The translations under genes and the position numbers were made by a program. From Vibrio penaeicida (lineage in GTDB: Bacteria; Pseudomonadota; Gammaproteobacteria; Enterobacterales; Vibrionaceae): DNA of 64,000 bases. Under the pieces are notes generated by a model that was not told where the DNA came from, made no database searches, and saw only the letters and a list, made by a program, of their open reading frames with translations. The stretch covers positions 186,001-250,000 of the forward strand of contig NZ_JAUYVM010000008.1 in assembly GCF_030689305.1 (NCBI RefSeq). The letters run 5' to 3'. This document shows positions 37,211-46,692 of the stretch, in pieces; within the stretch, counting starts at the first letter, position 1, and each line of letters opens with the position of its first letter.

Positions 37211-37404
37211 TATGTTAAATAATTCTCACAGCCCCTTAATCTCAAAAATGAAACAATAAATTCAAAACCACATACTCACTCAAAAGCATATTGGAGATGA
37301 CAATTATTTGTTATTTTTCAATATTTTGAGTAAAAAGTGGATTTTTGAAAAATGTTACAGTATTGCAATAGATAAATAATTATCTCTTATTTAAGACAGG
37401 CGCA

Positions 37405-37869
37405 TCATCCCCTTTTAAGCAAGGAGTTATCCCAGCGGAATAGGATATCAGGCAGCCCCTCTTCATTGTCGCAGTTACCTAAACTGGCCTCAAACCCGTG
37501 CTTTATATAAAAGGATTGCGCACCTTTGTTGAATTCAAATGTTCTTAACTCTAGGAAATGCCCGGCTTGGGACTTTGCCATTCGTATGAATTCACTACCA
37601 ATACCTTTCCCTTGATAATCGGGGTGAATATACAATTGGTTAATCTCGTTGGGTTTTATTGCCATGAACCCAATGGCTTGTTCAGAATCGTTCACGGCAA
37701 CAAAAATACGATAAGACAAAGGGAGAATATGGGAGAGGAAATGCATCTGAGATTCAAAAGAATGCACGGGGTTAATTCCCACGCTCTGACGCATGTTTTC
37801 ACGCCAGAATGTGGTTATTTCTTCTGTATAACATTCTTTAAAAGGCACTATTTTGTAGTTTACAGCCAT
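37405..37869 (-). CDS. GNAT-family N-acetyltransferase
   Basis: A 154-residue acetyltransferase. The acetyl-CoA loop is QGKGIGSE, preceded by the beta strand INQLYIHPDY; the C-terminal motif NKGAQSFYIKHGFEAS is typical. The substrate is unknown. It stands alone, with the phosphatase gene 43 bases upstream on the same strand. Confidence 0.88.
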   Translation of the reverse strand: MAVNYKIVPFKECYTEEITTFWRENMRQSVGINPVHSFESQMHFLSHILPLSYRIFVAVNDSEQAIGFMAIKPNEINQLYIHPDYQGKGIGSEFIRMAKSQAGHFLELRTFEFNKGAQSFYIKHGFEASLGNCDNEEGLPDILFRWDNSLLKRG

Positions 37870-37912
37870 ATCACCTCCTTTGATTTACCTCCAAGGTGCT
37901 TTAACGCTTGAT

Positions 37913-38482
37913 CTAGTATTCAAACACGGAATACGACCAGTAACTTTCGCCTGTGGATTCCGTTTGTTTCCATCCTTGGGATTTGAGCTGTTTAGCAATG
38001 AGTCGATTCATTATGCCATGTCCTAGCAAAAATACGCTCTCATGTTGGTTCGCTAGCGCACTTAAATAATTCGCCTCTAACCTCGCTCGCTCTTTGGCTT
38101 CATGAATAGGCTCTCCATTTTTAGCAAACCCAAACAACCAACAAAGTCGAAAAATCACAGCCCAGCAGAGAAAGTTTAGCTTGGGGGTTTGCCAGTTGAG
38201 ATAAGGTAAGTCAGATTCTCGAAAGCATTTTTGTACGTGATGAACCTCTTCTACCCCGAGCATTCTCACGGACGAAACCGCCCGCGGTAACTGGCTGCTC
38301 ACGGCTATGTTACAGCCTTGCGCCGCCTTAATCGCTTGCTCACTAGGAAGCGTAGAGAAATTTAAATCCGACGATTCGTATTCAAGCACAAGTGAACCAA
38401 GATCATGGGAAGAAAACCTTTGGCTTTTCAAACTGTGCAGATCGAGTTCTGGTTGCCCATGCCGCATCAAAACAATTTTCAA
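37913..38482 (-). CDS. Histidine phosphatase family protein
   Basis: A 189-residue protein of the phosphoglycerate-mutase-like superfamily. The N-terminal RHG (7-9, in LMRHGQPE) and the C-terminal GHGIMNR carry the catalytic histidines, and SSQLPRAVSS fits the second arginine motif. The start is a TTG at 38482; the next ATG, five codons later, would cut the first beta strand. Substrate unknown. Confidence 0.82.
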   Translation of the reverse strand: MKIVLMRHGQPELDLHSLKSQRFSSHDLGSLVLEYESSDLNFSTLPSEQAIKAAQGCNIAVSSQLPRAVSSVRMLGVEEVHHVQKCFRESDLPYLNWQTPKLNFLCWAVIFRLCWLFGFAKNGEPIHEAKERARLEANYLSALANQHESVFLLGHGIMNRLIAKQLKSQGWKQTESTGESYWSYSVFEY

Positions 38483-38584
38483 TGGCTCGTACCAACTAGC
38501 AAAAAATGAAATGCGATAGTAAATCCAAACATCTAATCTTGAAGTTAATTTGTGCTAAACAAACCAGCCATTCTGAACAGAAAA

Positions 38585-38974
38585 TTAAGTAGAAACTTCG
38601 TAAAGTTCAAGTGGAAGCCCATCTGGATCTTGAAAAAAAGTATAACGACTGTGAGTAAACTCATCGATTCGAATGGGTTCAACCTCAACATTATTCTTTT
38701 CTAGGTGTTCAACAACGTCTTCGATACAAGTAACTGAAAATGCTAAATGTCTTAGTCCCCTCGCTTCGGGTTGAGTCGGTCTTTTAGGTGGATTGGGAAA
38801 GGAAAACAACTCGATCTGGTTGCCATTTGGAAGCGCCAAATCGAGTTTGTAAGATGCACGATCTTCTCGGTAGTTTTCGGCAATAATTTTCAGTCCCAAA
38901 ATGTCACAATAAAATGCCTTAGAGACAGAATAATCGGAACATATGATCGCAGTATGATGAATTCCCTTTAGCAT
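38585..38974 (-). CDS. gloA2: YaeR-type glyoxalase/VOC protein
   Basis: A 129-residue vicinal-oxygen-chelate protein that closely follows E. coli YaeR: GIHHTAIICSDYSVSKAFYC, ELFSFPNPPKRPTQPEA, GLRHLAFSV and FFQDPDGLPLELYE. His, Glu metal ligands are in place. The ATG at 38974 has AGGG upstream; the longer frame to 39010 adds an unrelated tail. Function in vivo is not firmly known (glyoxalase I-like). It stands alone. Confidence 0.88.
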   Translation of the reverse strand: MLKGIHHTAIICSDYSVSKAFYCDILGLKIIAENYREDRASYKLDLALPNGNQIELFSFPNPPKRPTQPEARGLRHLAFSVTCIEDVVEHLEKNNVEVEPIRIDEFTHSRYTFFQDPDGLPLELYEVST

Positions 38975-39032
38975 ATTTGCCCTTGTTAGATTGTTATCTT
39001 CTGTAGCCAAAAGATATTTGGTTCAACGAGAA

Positions 39033-39938
39033 TTAACGGGACAAACAGTCGTCCCAGTATGGGGGCTCCCCATAACATTCAACTAAATAATCAATAAACA
39101 CTCGTACTTTAGGAGCAAGCTGACGAGAGCTTGGATATACCGCCCATATGGCCGTATCAGACTGCAATGGGTAATCGGTAAGGATCGGTTTAAGCTCGCC
39201 AGATTCAAGTTGCTTGTATGCACTCCAAGTAGAGTTAATCGTAATACCTAGCCCTTCAATACAGGCATCTCTCACTGCTTCGCCGTTGTCCGCTTTAAAA
39301 CTTGCTTGTGTTTTAACCACTATGGGCTTATCTGCCGTTTCAAACACCCATGAGTCTAGTCCTGTTAGATGTATACATTGGTGGTGATGCAAATCTTTGG
39401 GGGAATCTGGCTCACCATACTCCTTAATGTAGTCTGGGGATGCACACACAACTCGGTTATCTGGCGCAAGCTTTCTGGCAATTAGGCTCGAATTTTTAAG
39501 TTCTGCGTTTCTAATAGCGACATCAAACCCGCCATCAACCAAATCCACAATGGCATCAGAAAAGCGAATGTCTAAATGAATCTTAGGGTATAAAGACAAA
39601 AACTCTTTCAGCACAGGCATTAAATGCATACGCCCAAACGACGCTGGTGCAGTCACCCTTAATGTACCTGAAGGCGTGGTTTCTCCAGCACCCACTGATG
39701 CCGCGGCAGCTTCAACACTGGCAATGACTTCCTGAGCATAGGGCAAGAAAATTTTACCTTCTTCTGAAAGCGAAACTTTTCTTGTAGTGCGGTGAATTAA
39801 CCGAACACCTAACTCCTCTTCTAGCTTACCGATGTAAGAACTGGCGACGGCGGGAGATAAACCCAGCTCTTTGCCTGCGCCACTAATATTATGAGTCCCG
39901 GCTATTCTTAGAAACAGTTTAAGGTGTTCAATATTCAT
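39033..39938 (-). CDS. LysR-family transcriptional regulator
   Basis: A 301-residue LysR regulator of the DsdC/GcvA-like CrgA group: N-terminal helix-turn-helix (LKLFLRIAGTHNISGAGKEL to LIHRTTRKVSLS), then GTLRVTAPASFGR at the start of the effector domain and DGGFDVAIRN. It is divergent from the SDR gene at 40061 with 122 bases between, so that gene is the likely target. Confidence 0.92.
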   Translation of the reverse strand: MNIEHLKLFLRIAGTHNISGAGKELGLSPAVASSYIGKLEEELGVRLIHRTTRKVSLSEEGKIFLPYAQEVIASVEAAAASVGAGETTPSGTLRVTAPASFGRMHLMPVLKEFLSLYPKIHLDIRFSDAIVDLVDGGFDVAIRNAELKNSSLIARKLAPDNRVVCASPDYIKEYGEPDSPKDLHHHQCIHLTGLDSWVFETADKPIVVKTQASFKADNGEAVRDACIEGLGITINSTWSAYKQLESGELKPILTDYPLQSDTAIWAVYPSSRQLAPKVRVFIDYLVECYGEPPYWDDCLSR

Positions 39939-40060
39939 GAGAGCCTATTTTCAATATTATTTTGATAGTGAATATATTAAATTCGCCATTATCAATTTAT
40001 TTTATATTAAATATATTAGGAAGAACCAACCCCACATATTTTTAAACCAAGCAGGCAATA

Positions 40061-40867
40061 ATGAAAAAAATAATTCTGATTACAGGTGCAACTGATGGTA
40101 TTGGTCTTGAAACAGCCAAAAAACTGGCTGTTGAAGGTCACCAACTGCTGATCCATGGACGTAGCCCCAGTAAGCTCGCTGAAGCTAAACGTCAGATATC
40201 CGAACTCAATACCTCTGCCGCTGTAGAAACCTACGTCGCCGATTTATCGACAATGTCTAATGTGAAACTGTTTATTGCAGACATTGAGTCAAACCACAGT
40301 GCGCTGGATATTGTGATCAATAATGCGGGAGTTTACACAACACCGAACACGGATACCGAAGATGGGCTGGACGTTCGTTTTGCTGTTAACACGCTTGCAC
40401 CGTACTTAATCACCAAATCCTTAGCTCCGATAATAAACCGTGGAGGGCGTGTCATTAACCTGTCCTCTGCCGCTCAAGCACCAGTTAATTTGGATGCATT
40501 GAAAGGAGAAACTAAGCTTTCTGATGGCTCTGCTTACGCTCAAAGTAAATTAGCGCTAACAGCTTGGAACCATCACCTTGCTCAATCACTGCCTCAACCT
40601 GCACCAGTATTAATTGCCGTAAACCCTGGTTCGATGCTTGGAAGCAAAATGGTAAAAGAGGCTTATGGGGTCGCAGGAGGGGATATCGCCATAGGCGCCG
40701 ACATTCTTGTACGCACTGCTCTGGAAGAAAAATTTGGTCTCGCTAATGGACAATATTTTGATAATGATTCTGGGAAAATTACATCCCCTCATCCTGATGC
40801 CATCAACGCGAGTAAAGTGAAGGCCATTGTCGAGACCATTGAAGCGGTACTAAGAAGATTGGTTTAG
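40061..40867 (+). CDS. Short-chain dehydrogenase/reductase
   Basis: An NAD(P)-dependent oxidoreductase of 268 residues. Seen are TGATDGIG (8-15) for the cofactor, NNAG (87-90), catalytic Ser135 or Ser136 and Tyr159-x3-Lys163 in AYAQSK. Its form is that of retinol-dehydrogenase-like SDRs; the substrate is unknown. It is probably controlled by the divergent LysR gene. A strong hairpin follows the stop. Confidence 0.92.
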   Translation: MKKIILITGATDGIGLETAKKLAVEGHQLLIHGRSPSKLAEAKRQISELNTSAAVETYVADLSTMSNVKLFIADIESNHSALDIVINNAGVYTTPNTDTEDGLDVRFAVNTLAPYLITKSLAPIINRGGRVINLSSAAQAPVNLDALKGETKLSDGSAYAQSKLALTAWNHHLAQSLPQPAPVLIAVNPGSMLGSKMVKEAYGVAGGDIAIGADILVRTALEEKFGLANGQYFDNDSGKITSPHPDAINASKVKAIVETIEAVLRRLV

Positions 40868-40905
40868 CCTTCAGTTTTCTTTTCAGCTATCAGGATGACA
40901 AAGTA

Positions 40906-40934
40906 AAAATCCCGACACAGATTCGGGATTTTTG
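40906..40934. terminator. Bidirectional terminator between the SDR and Spo0M-like genes
   Basis: AAAATCCCGA/TCGGGATTTT forms a 10-bp stem with a short loop. T-runs occur on both strands, so it can serve both convergent genes. Confidence 0.85.
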
Positions 40935-40988
40935 ATGTTCAGACAAGTTAGCAACAGAGTCTCGTCTTACTTAGAGCTGTCTTTCAGA

Positions 40989-41732
40989 CTAAACAGAAAG
41001 AACGCGTGATACTGCTGCTTGCACTTCTCGCGCAGAAGCGTTTCGGTTTAACGTGAAAGATACATATTGATCTCCACGAAGACTCATTGCTCGGTCAACT
41101 TCAGCCAAACAATGAACCACGTCGCCCTCTAGAATAAACGATAGTTCAATCTCTTTGCTGGTGACAAAGCCATTGTTGCGAAATTCAATTTCCTGATAAC
41201 AACCTGAGTGCGACTGAAATGTGTTCGCGCGTAAATGCCCTTTTTCAACGTCTGCTTTTACCATCGTAAACCCTGCTGATTCGATAGCAGATATCACGCT
41301 GGAGACGACAGGGAGAGGTTTCACCTCGACAAGATCTCGGTCTTTAGGGTCGATAGCAAAATCAATATCCAACGTTGTTTCTACCCAAACATGACATAGG
41401 TTGTTTAGTGCATTCAACGCCGTTACTGGTGTTTCATCGTGAAGCTTGAGTTCAAAATTGACTTGTTTCTCTTCACCTGGGCCAATAACAAAAGGTTCAA
41501 CCGCTTGAAGATGACCCAGCACAAAAGATGGGTAGCTCGTGCCACTGTCTGATTCCTCTTTTACTTGAGTGCAAAGTTTCAGTTTTATCGCATCAATTTG
41601 TTGCTCAACATCACCGCCTTGAATATGAACTGTCCCTTCTAACGTTTCACCTTGAGAAAGGCTCATATTGTGCAACACCGTATCCACTTTCGCTGCACCA
41701 ATACCTAATGACGCCTTTAACTTTCCAAACAT
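40989..41732 (-). CDS. Spo0M-like protein (arrestin fold)
   Basis: A 247-residue protein of the sporulation-control Spo0M family: MFGKLKASLGIGAAKVDTVL, the GETLEGTVHIQGG strand pair, and the C-terminal RNASAREVQAAVSRVL helix. In non-spore-formers the role is unclear; links with stress and cell-envelope control have been proposed for relatives. Cytoplasmic, monocistronic. Confidence 0.85.
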   Translation of the reverse strand: MFGKLKASLGIGAAKVDTVLHNMSLSQGETLEGTVHIQGGDVEQQIDAIKLKLCTQVKEESDSGTSYPSFVLGHLQAVEPFVIGPGEEKQVNFELKLHDETPVTALNALNNLCHVWVETTLDIDFAIDPKDRDLVEVKPLPVVSSVISAIESAGFTMVKADVEKGHLRANTFQSHSGCYQEIEFRNNGFVTSKEIELSFILEGDVVHCLAEVDRAMSLRGDQYVSFTLNRNASAREVQAAVSRVLSV

Positions 41733-41855
41733 CTGTATTCCTTATTATTTGTTGAGACAAAGATTAGATATGGGTTGTAGCACGTAGATTCAAGCATCAA
41801 TAACGATACATCACTCGAAAAGCTGCCTTCGAGTTACAAAAGCAAGCTTAAACAC

Positions 41856-42293
41856 TCAACTGAGCTTTTCGAGGTACCAAGTTCCATGACAAGGCCCATT
41901 GTTTAGGTTCCACTTCCCATGAATTTTATCGCTCGCGACCTTGCCAGCAAATCGATAATCCCATTGACCATGGCTTGCATACAATGTCAGATCTTTGTTC
42001 TCTGATACCCAACCTTTGAGCGGTGTTCCGTTGTATGTGAGAACAAAGGTGACCAGCCCATCAACCACGTCGCCTTCTATTGTGGTTGGTTCGCATAAGC
42101 TGCTGTTCGATTCGTTGATCCGACGACCTACCCATTTCCCATCAAATTCACTCGATACATTAAAATCAGGCGCTTCTGGCAATTTAGGGAACGAATCTGG
42201 GTTACTTGATGCAAACCAATCAAGTTTGCTTCCCACCAGCAGAAAAGCCACAAAGGAAAAAGTCAGTGTATACGCCGCTATTTTTTTCATCAT
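41856..42293 (-). CDS. Hypothetical exported protein with a small beta-rich domain
   Basis: A 145-residue protein with an N-terminal signal or anchor (AAYTLTFSFVAFLLVG). The rest is rich in beta strands (FDGKWVGRRIN, LVTFVLTYNGTPLKGWV, GKWNLNNGPCHGTWYLE) with two cysteines that could pair in the periplasm. I recognise no family. Two tandem ATG codons precede the Lys pair. It is isolated. Confidence 0.65.
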   Translation of the reverse strand: MMKKIAAYTLTFSFVAFLLVGSKLDWFASSNPDSFPKLPEAPDFNVSSEFDGKWVGRRINESNSSLCEPTTIEGDVVDGLVTFVLTYNGTPLKGWVSENKDLTLYASHGQWDYRFAGKVASDKIHGKWNLNNGPCHGTWYLEKLS

Positions 42294-42561
42294 TCAGTGA
42301 AACCAAGAAGTAGTAACCAAATGAATTATATGAAATAAAAACCAAAATCGGGTGATTCGATGTAAACCCTGCGATTCGCTTCTCAGTAGAAATTAACCCA
42401 CTAAAATTTTCACTTTCCTACAAGGAGTGTGAGCCACTTGTATTCAACCTTTGTCCCATCTAGATCGGACCAGTGTGTACGAAAACGATTCCGTGTTTAA
42501 TCCATTGGTAATCTTATAGTTAGACATGTAAATTATTCTTATTCACATTTGGAGATTTACT

Positions 42562-43194
42562 ATGAATACCGTCGTTATTTGGGGAGCAGCCAGCGGTTTA
42601 GGCGCCGCTATGGTTGAGTACTTTCATCAGCACGATTATCAAGTTATAGCTGTTGCTCGCACACCAGAGAAAAACCCTCGCCTTGCAGAACTTGGGGTTA
42701 AAGCGTTGATCTGTGATGCCACCGTTGAAGCGCAGGTAAAGGAAACCGTCGGTCACATTCCTAAAGGAGCACTGGTTATTTCGACCATGGGAAGTTTCCG
42801 CGCTGAAGTCCCCGTAGATTACATTGGTCATCGCAACTTAATTAATGCACTAGAAGGACACGACGTTAAGCGCTTTTTGCTGGTCACCTCACTGGGGTGC
42901 GGGGATTCGTGGCAGTACTTATCAGAGCGCTCAAAACAAGGGTTTGGTGCGGCTGTGCGTGAAAAATCTTTGGCGGAATCTTGGCTTCAAAGCAGCAACG
43001 TTCCTTTCACTATTTTAAGACCGGGCGGTCTGAAAGATGGTGAAATCACAGAGAAAGGTGAGCTGTCTCAGAACGATGAAGTGCATGGGCTGATCCATCG
43101 CAGTGAAGTCGCGCGTTTAGCGCAGAAATTGCTTACTGATGACAGTGCACTTGGTCAAGTTTATCAGTGCATTGACCCAACACTCACTTGGTAA
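42562..43194 (+). CDS. NAD(P)-binding protein, atypical SDR (NmrA-like)
   Basis: A 210-residue protein with a Rossmann start VIWGAASGLGAAM and the NmrA/atypical SDR ending in RPGGLKDGEIT and HRSEVARLAQKLL. Such proteins reduce small substrates or sense the NADP redox state. GGAG lies before the ATG. A terminator hairpin follows, so it is a single-gene unit. Confidence 0.85.
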   Translation: MNTVVIWGAASGLGAAMVEYFHQHDYQVIAVARTPEKNPRLAELGVKALICDATVEAQVKETVGHIPKGALVISTMGSFRAEVPVDYIGHRNLINALEGHDVKRFLLVTSLGCGDSWQYLSERSKQGFGAAVREKSLAESWLQSSNVPFTILRPGGLKDGEITEKGELSQNDEVHGLIHRSEVARLAQKLLTDDSALGQVYQCIDPTLTW

Positions 43195-43242
43195 CACCCC
43201 AAGATATATACTCAAGTAACCTTTAGTATCCTATTTTGAGAG

Positions 43243-43281
43243 AACCCAGCAGAAAGTGAACTGTTTTGCTGGGTTGTCGTT
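43243..43281. terminator. Terminator after the NAD(P)-binding gene
   Basis: AACCCAGCA/TGCTGGGTT is a perfect 9-bp stem with a 15-base loop, followed by GTCGTTT. It separates two convergent genes. Confidence 0.65.
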
Positions 43282-43305
43282 TAACGAAGCTACAGCTAAA
43301 TCTTA

Positions 43306-44316
43306 TTAGTTACGTGGCAGGAAAAAGCGAGAAATAGGTGCAGATAGGATATAAGGAATACGAAACGCCTCAATGACTTTGTGCGCCACTAAAGGTGCCA
43401 GTGTGGCCACTGCCATACCAACAATCAAATGCACCGATGCAGACTCGATCCCCATCCCTTTTGTTAACACCACTCTCACGCCACTGCCGGCTAATATATG
43501 CATGACATAAATCGACATCGACGCTACTCCTAGCGTTTTCAAAAAACCAAAAGATCCTTTAGATATCGTGATGGATAGTGACGTGACAAACGCTATCGAG
43601 CAAATAGCAACAATCAGTGATTCTGCCCCTCTCTGGCTGTAGTCCAACCCCCATAAGCCGTGATATACCCACTGCATAAAGGCAAATAAAATTAACGTAA
43701 CGCCCAGTGCCACACCTGATTTAAAGAAGCGTTCTAAAGCGTACTGAGTGAAGATTATTCCTAAAGAGAAGAACACCAGGTTTTGAGTTAAGTAGTTAAT
43801 CAGAGTGACGTTTGGCAAAAATGAAGCAAATACGTACAGCAATACCGTGACGACAAAAAGCCCCATCCCCAACGCTTTAGAACCGATGGAATACACGACA
43901 GAGCTGACTAGAAACACAAAGAAAAGCGCATACAAGAACCAAAACTGGGCTCTTGGCTCCCAAAGCAATGCAAATACATCACTGAAAGATACATTCCCGT
44001 TAGTGTAGTTCGATAAAACGGCTTCAATACTGCCTTGCAATAAAGACCACAAAACATACGGGTAGAAAATGGTGTCCACCTTGCTGAACATCAGTTTCTT
44101 AGCACCTCGCTTGGAAAACGAACGGTAAAAAAACAACCCTGACAAAAAGAAAAATAGCGGCATGTGAAAGCTATAAACCACGCTGTCTGCCATATGATAA
44201 AACGCAGTAGGCATATCTATGTTGGCGTTGAACAACCCTCTCGCCACATGCCCATACACTACAAGTAGAATACCTATACCTTTTGCGTAATCGACCCAAT
44301 CCGTTCTATTTTCCAC
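43306..44316 (-). CDS. Acyltransferase 3 family membrane protein
   Basis: A 336-residue membrane protein with about ten helices, belonging to the acyltransferase 3/OpgC-like family. RTDWVDYAKGIGILLVVYGH with its His is the conserved N-terminal motif, and FHMPLFFFLSGLFF follows. These enzymes add acyl groups to surface sugars. The start is a GTG. No polysaccharide genes are adjacent, so the target is unknown. Confidence 0.88.
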   Translation of the reverse strand: MENRTDWVDYAKGIGILLVVYGHVARGLFNANIDMPTAFYHMADSVVYSFHMPLFFFLSGLFFYRSFSKRGAKKLMFSKVDTIFYPYVLWSLLQGSIEAVLSNYTNGNVSFSDVFALLWEPRAQFWFLYALFFVFLVSSVVYSIGSKALGMGLFVVTVLLYVFASFLPNVTLINYLTQNLVFFSLGIIFTQYALERFFKSGVALGVTLILFAFMQWVYHGLWGLDYSQRGAESLIVAICSIAFVTSLSITISKGSFGFLKTLGVASMSIYVMHILAGSGVRVVLTKGMGIESASVHLIVGMAVATLAPLVAHKVIEAFRIPYILSAPISRFFLPRN

Positions 44317-44500
44317 GTCCTACCCTATTTTATTTTTGCTTATTGGCTGAGTTACGACGATCTGTTAAAGCTCGCCAAAATCCCTCAAATAATGCCTTAA
44401 ACGCATGACTCTTATTTGAGACGACTTGACCTTTTCCTTACAGCTCAAGCCAGTGAAACTACAAAAAATAAAACAAAATCTTGCAATTTCAATTGGTTAA

Positions 44501-44668
44501 ATGGATAACACGTATTATTATTACAGTATTAGCTCAACAGGATTTGAACCAGCTTCACCGCCTGAATTTTCAGTATTCGCGTTAACTTGGATACTTGAGG
44601 GGCTCAGCTGGCTTTTAAATAGGGGGGAGGTATGTTTAAAAAACTCAATACAGACAGGGGTTACCTAA
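44501..44668 (+). CDS. Possible small protein, 55 residues, doubtful
   Basis: An open frame from ATG 44501 to TAA 44668. There is no clear ribosome binding site, and GFEP is what an antisense tRNA T-arm (GGTTCAAATCC on the other strand) gives in translation. I rate it as probably not a protein. It lies in the 355-base gap 44317-44671, which otherwise shows AT-rich sequence. Confidence 0.15.
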   Translation: MDNTYYYYSISSTGFEPASPPEFSVFALTWILEGLSWLLNRGEVCLKNSIQTGVT

Positions 44669-44671
44669 TAA

Positions 44672-45385
44672 TTAATTAGCTCTTCTTCGCTCTACGTATA
44701 GCCCAACAATGCCTGAAACAAAACAAAATACACCAAGCAATTCTATCCAACCGTTGACTAATCTTGCCTTCTCCACTTTTCCTTTTAGCTTAAAGACTCT
44801 ATACCCATCGTCGACATCTATCTTGAATTCGCTTCCTAAACGCTCCTTCTTCAGAACCACTTCTGTCTTCATTCGTTCTTCGAATGATTTAATCAACTGC
44901 TCTCGCTGTTCTCGGTTTTGGCTGCCTGATGGAAGCGTTGCTCGCCAAGACGTCAATAAATCTTTCGATTCCCCTTCATAAAGGATCCCGCTAGATTCAT
45001 AACGATAGTAAGTTTCATCAAAAATGACCGCACTCTTCCCTGCGTAAAACAACACAAAACCTGCAATTAAAAAAATGCATGAGATGGTTAATATACGTTT
45101 CTGAAGGTTATCGCTATTCGCCTGCTTGCTTTGGACCCATGCTTTAACATCTGGAATTTTTAAAAGTTCTGACTCAATGTATTCTGATTCAAATGAACGA
45201 ATGAAATCATCTGTTTTTGTGCCTAGTGCCGACAGTAATCTAAGGAAAACGTCGTTGGACGGAGTACATTTATTGTTCTCAAGTTTGGAAAGATAAGATT
45301 GTTCAATCCCTGCTTGTTCAGCCATCTCTGGCTGGCTTAACCCTAAATCATTGCGCATACTCTTAATTTTATCGCCTAGTTTCAT
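44672..45385 (-). CDS. Membrane-anchored XRE-family regulator
   Basis: A 237-residue protein starting MKLGDKIKSMRNDLGLSQPE, an XRE helix-turn-helix (about 5-58), followed by two membrane helices (about 98-117 and 210-230) around a 90-residue domain predicted outside the cytoplasm. It therefore looks like a one-component sensor that binds DNA from the membrane. The ATG at 45385 has GGAG eight bases upstream; the longer frame is rejected. The target and the signal are unknown. Confidence 0.8.
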   Translation of the reverse strand: MKLGDKIKSMRNDLGLSQPEMAEQAGIEQSYLSKLENNKCTPSNDVFLRLLSALGTKTDDFIRSFESEYIESELLKIPDVKAWVQSKQANSDNLQKRILTISCIFLIAGFVLFYAGKSAVIFDETYYRYESSGILYEGESKDLLTSWRATLPSGSQNREQREQLIKSFEERMKTEVVLKKERLGSEFKIDVDDGYRVFKLKGKVEKARLVNGWIELLGVFCFVSGIVGLYVERRRAN

Positions 45386-45483
45386 GTATGGTCTCCAATA
45401 CCATGTCAAAGGCTTATGATTCTCAGGTATTCATATAGAAATGAGAAGAGGAATATCCATTAATAACTTTGAATATCAATATA

Positions 45484-46005
45484 TTAAGTAGGAAACCTTT
45501 GTTTTCCGACTTCTTTCATAAGCCGAATATCAATGATGGTTTCGCCGTCGTATTCCGTTTTTTCGAATTCACCAGTCTCAACAAAACCAAGCTTTTGATA
45601 GAACTTCATAGCCGATTGGTTATTGTCTAAAACGTAAAGAGAGATACGTTTGATAGCCTCTGCTTTTACCACTTGATTAAACGCGTTCATTAACTGTGTT
45701 CCGACACCTTGCCGGTATAGATAAGGGGAAAGGTACAGCTTGCTTAATTCGATAACATCCGAGTGGGTGGGATTGATGTAGTAGGATAAAAAGCCGATCA
45801 CTTGCTGGTCGCGCTCAGCAACAATAACGCATTCACTTTCCGTTTGAATGATGCTGCTCCATTCTTTTCTTCTCACATCAAGGGTATAGCCCGATATGTA
45901 CCCTTGAGGCATTAATCCTTCAAAAGCTACGCCCCAAGAATCCACATGTATCTGGGCAATTTGGTTTATATCTTTTAGTAACGCGGATCTTATCTCTACA
46001 GTCAT
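45484..46005 (-). CDS. GNAT-family N-acetyltransferase
   Basis: A 173-residue acetyltransferase with LSKLYLSPYLYRQGVGTQLM as its acetyl-CoA motif (RQGVGT) and AMKFYQKLGFVETGEFEKTEYDGE at the C-terminus, typical of ribosomal or small-molecule GNAT enzymes. Alone on its strand; substrate unknown. Confidence 0.88.
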   Translation of the reverse strand: MTVEIRSALLKDINQIAQIHVDSWGVAFEGLMPQGYISGYTLDVRRKEWSSIIQTESECVIVAERDQQVIGFLSYYINPTHSDVIELSKLYLSPYLYRQGVGTQLMNAFNQVVKAEAIKRISLYVLDNNQSAMKFYQKLGFVETGEFEKTEYDGETIIDIRLMKEVGKQRFPT

Positions 46006-46180
46006 TGTGTTTTCTCAGTACTTCTTTTTCTAAAAGCTTACCTGTTTACTCACCAAGTAAGGCGGCAAACCTTAACAGAATTCATCATGCAAACTGACGG
46101 GAATAGCATGAAGTGGCACGCAATTCCCCCTTATTTCGTCCCCCTAAATCAACGACCTTTTGGGTTAACCTGGCCTCTGG

Positions 46181-46627
46181 TTAGATCCAACGCCTCACAG
46201 AATTTCGATACAGGCTGTATTCCTCACCAAATTTCTTGATCATTTCTCGCTCTTCATAAGCGATATACCACCGATCCGAAACGACAACATAGAACACAAC
46301 CAACAAAAACGATGAGATAGCTGCGCCAAATAAAACAGCAAATCCAAATAACGAAATGGAGAACCCAAGGTACATAGGGTTTCGGGTGAATTTGAATGCG
46401 CCTGTTGTTACCAGCTTTCCCGGTTCATCAAACGTCATTATGTTGGTTCCAACTTTGCGAAACAAAGCGCTACTTCTACCCGCGAGGGCAATACCAAAAG
46501 CAACAAACAATAAACCTAGAAATGAATAAGGCATGGTGATTAAGTGAGGTGAATTTGAGTACCAACAAACAGCACCCATCGCGAAAACCGTCAGCACAAA
46601 TAAATAGGGGGGAAGTAACTTTTTCAT
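46181..46627 (-). CDS. Isoprenylcysteine carboxyl methyltransferase-like membrane protein
   Basis: A 148-residue membrane protein with the ICMT/PEMT-type SAM-binding end: FTRNPMYLGFSISLFG, then YEEREMIKKFGEEYSLYRNSVRRW. Four helices are apparent. In bacteria the substrate is usually unknown. Lies near the Crp-like gene on the same strand. Confidence 0.85.
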   Translation of the reverse strand: MKKLLPPYLFVLTVFAMGAVCWYSNSPHLITMPYSFLGLLFVAFGIALAGRSSALFRKVGTNIMTFDEPGKLVTTGAFKFTRNPMYLGFSISLFGFAVLFGAAISSFLLVVFYVVVSDRWYIAYEEREMIKKFGEEYSLYRNSVRRWI

Positions 46628-46692
46628 CTGCGTATCCTAAAAACTTAATGAGGAGTTGCAGTCTACTTGTTAGAAAAGTGGCAAGCCTTAAC

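Noticed and set aside
44501-44668. tRNA-like T-arm on the minus strand (GGTTCAAATCC, 44540-44550)
   Set aside because: No D-arm, no matching acceptor stem and no CCA could be found; the T-stem has a mismatch. At most a tRNA fragment. It also makes the overlapping small reading frame doubtful.
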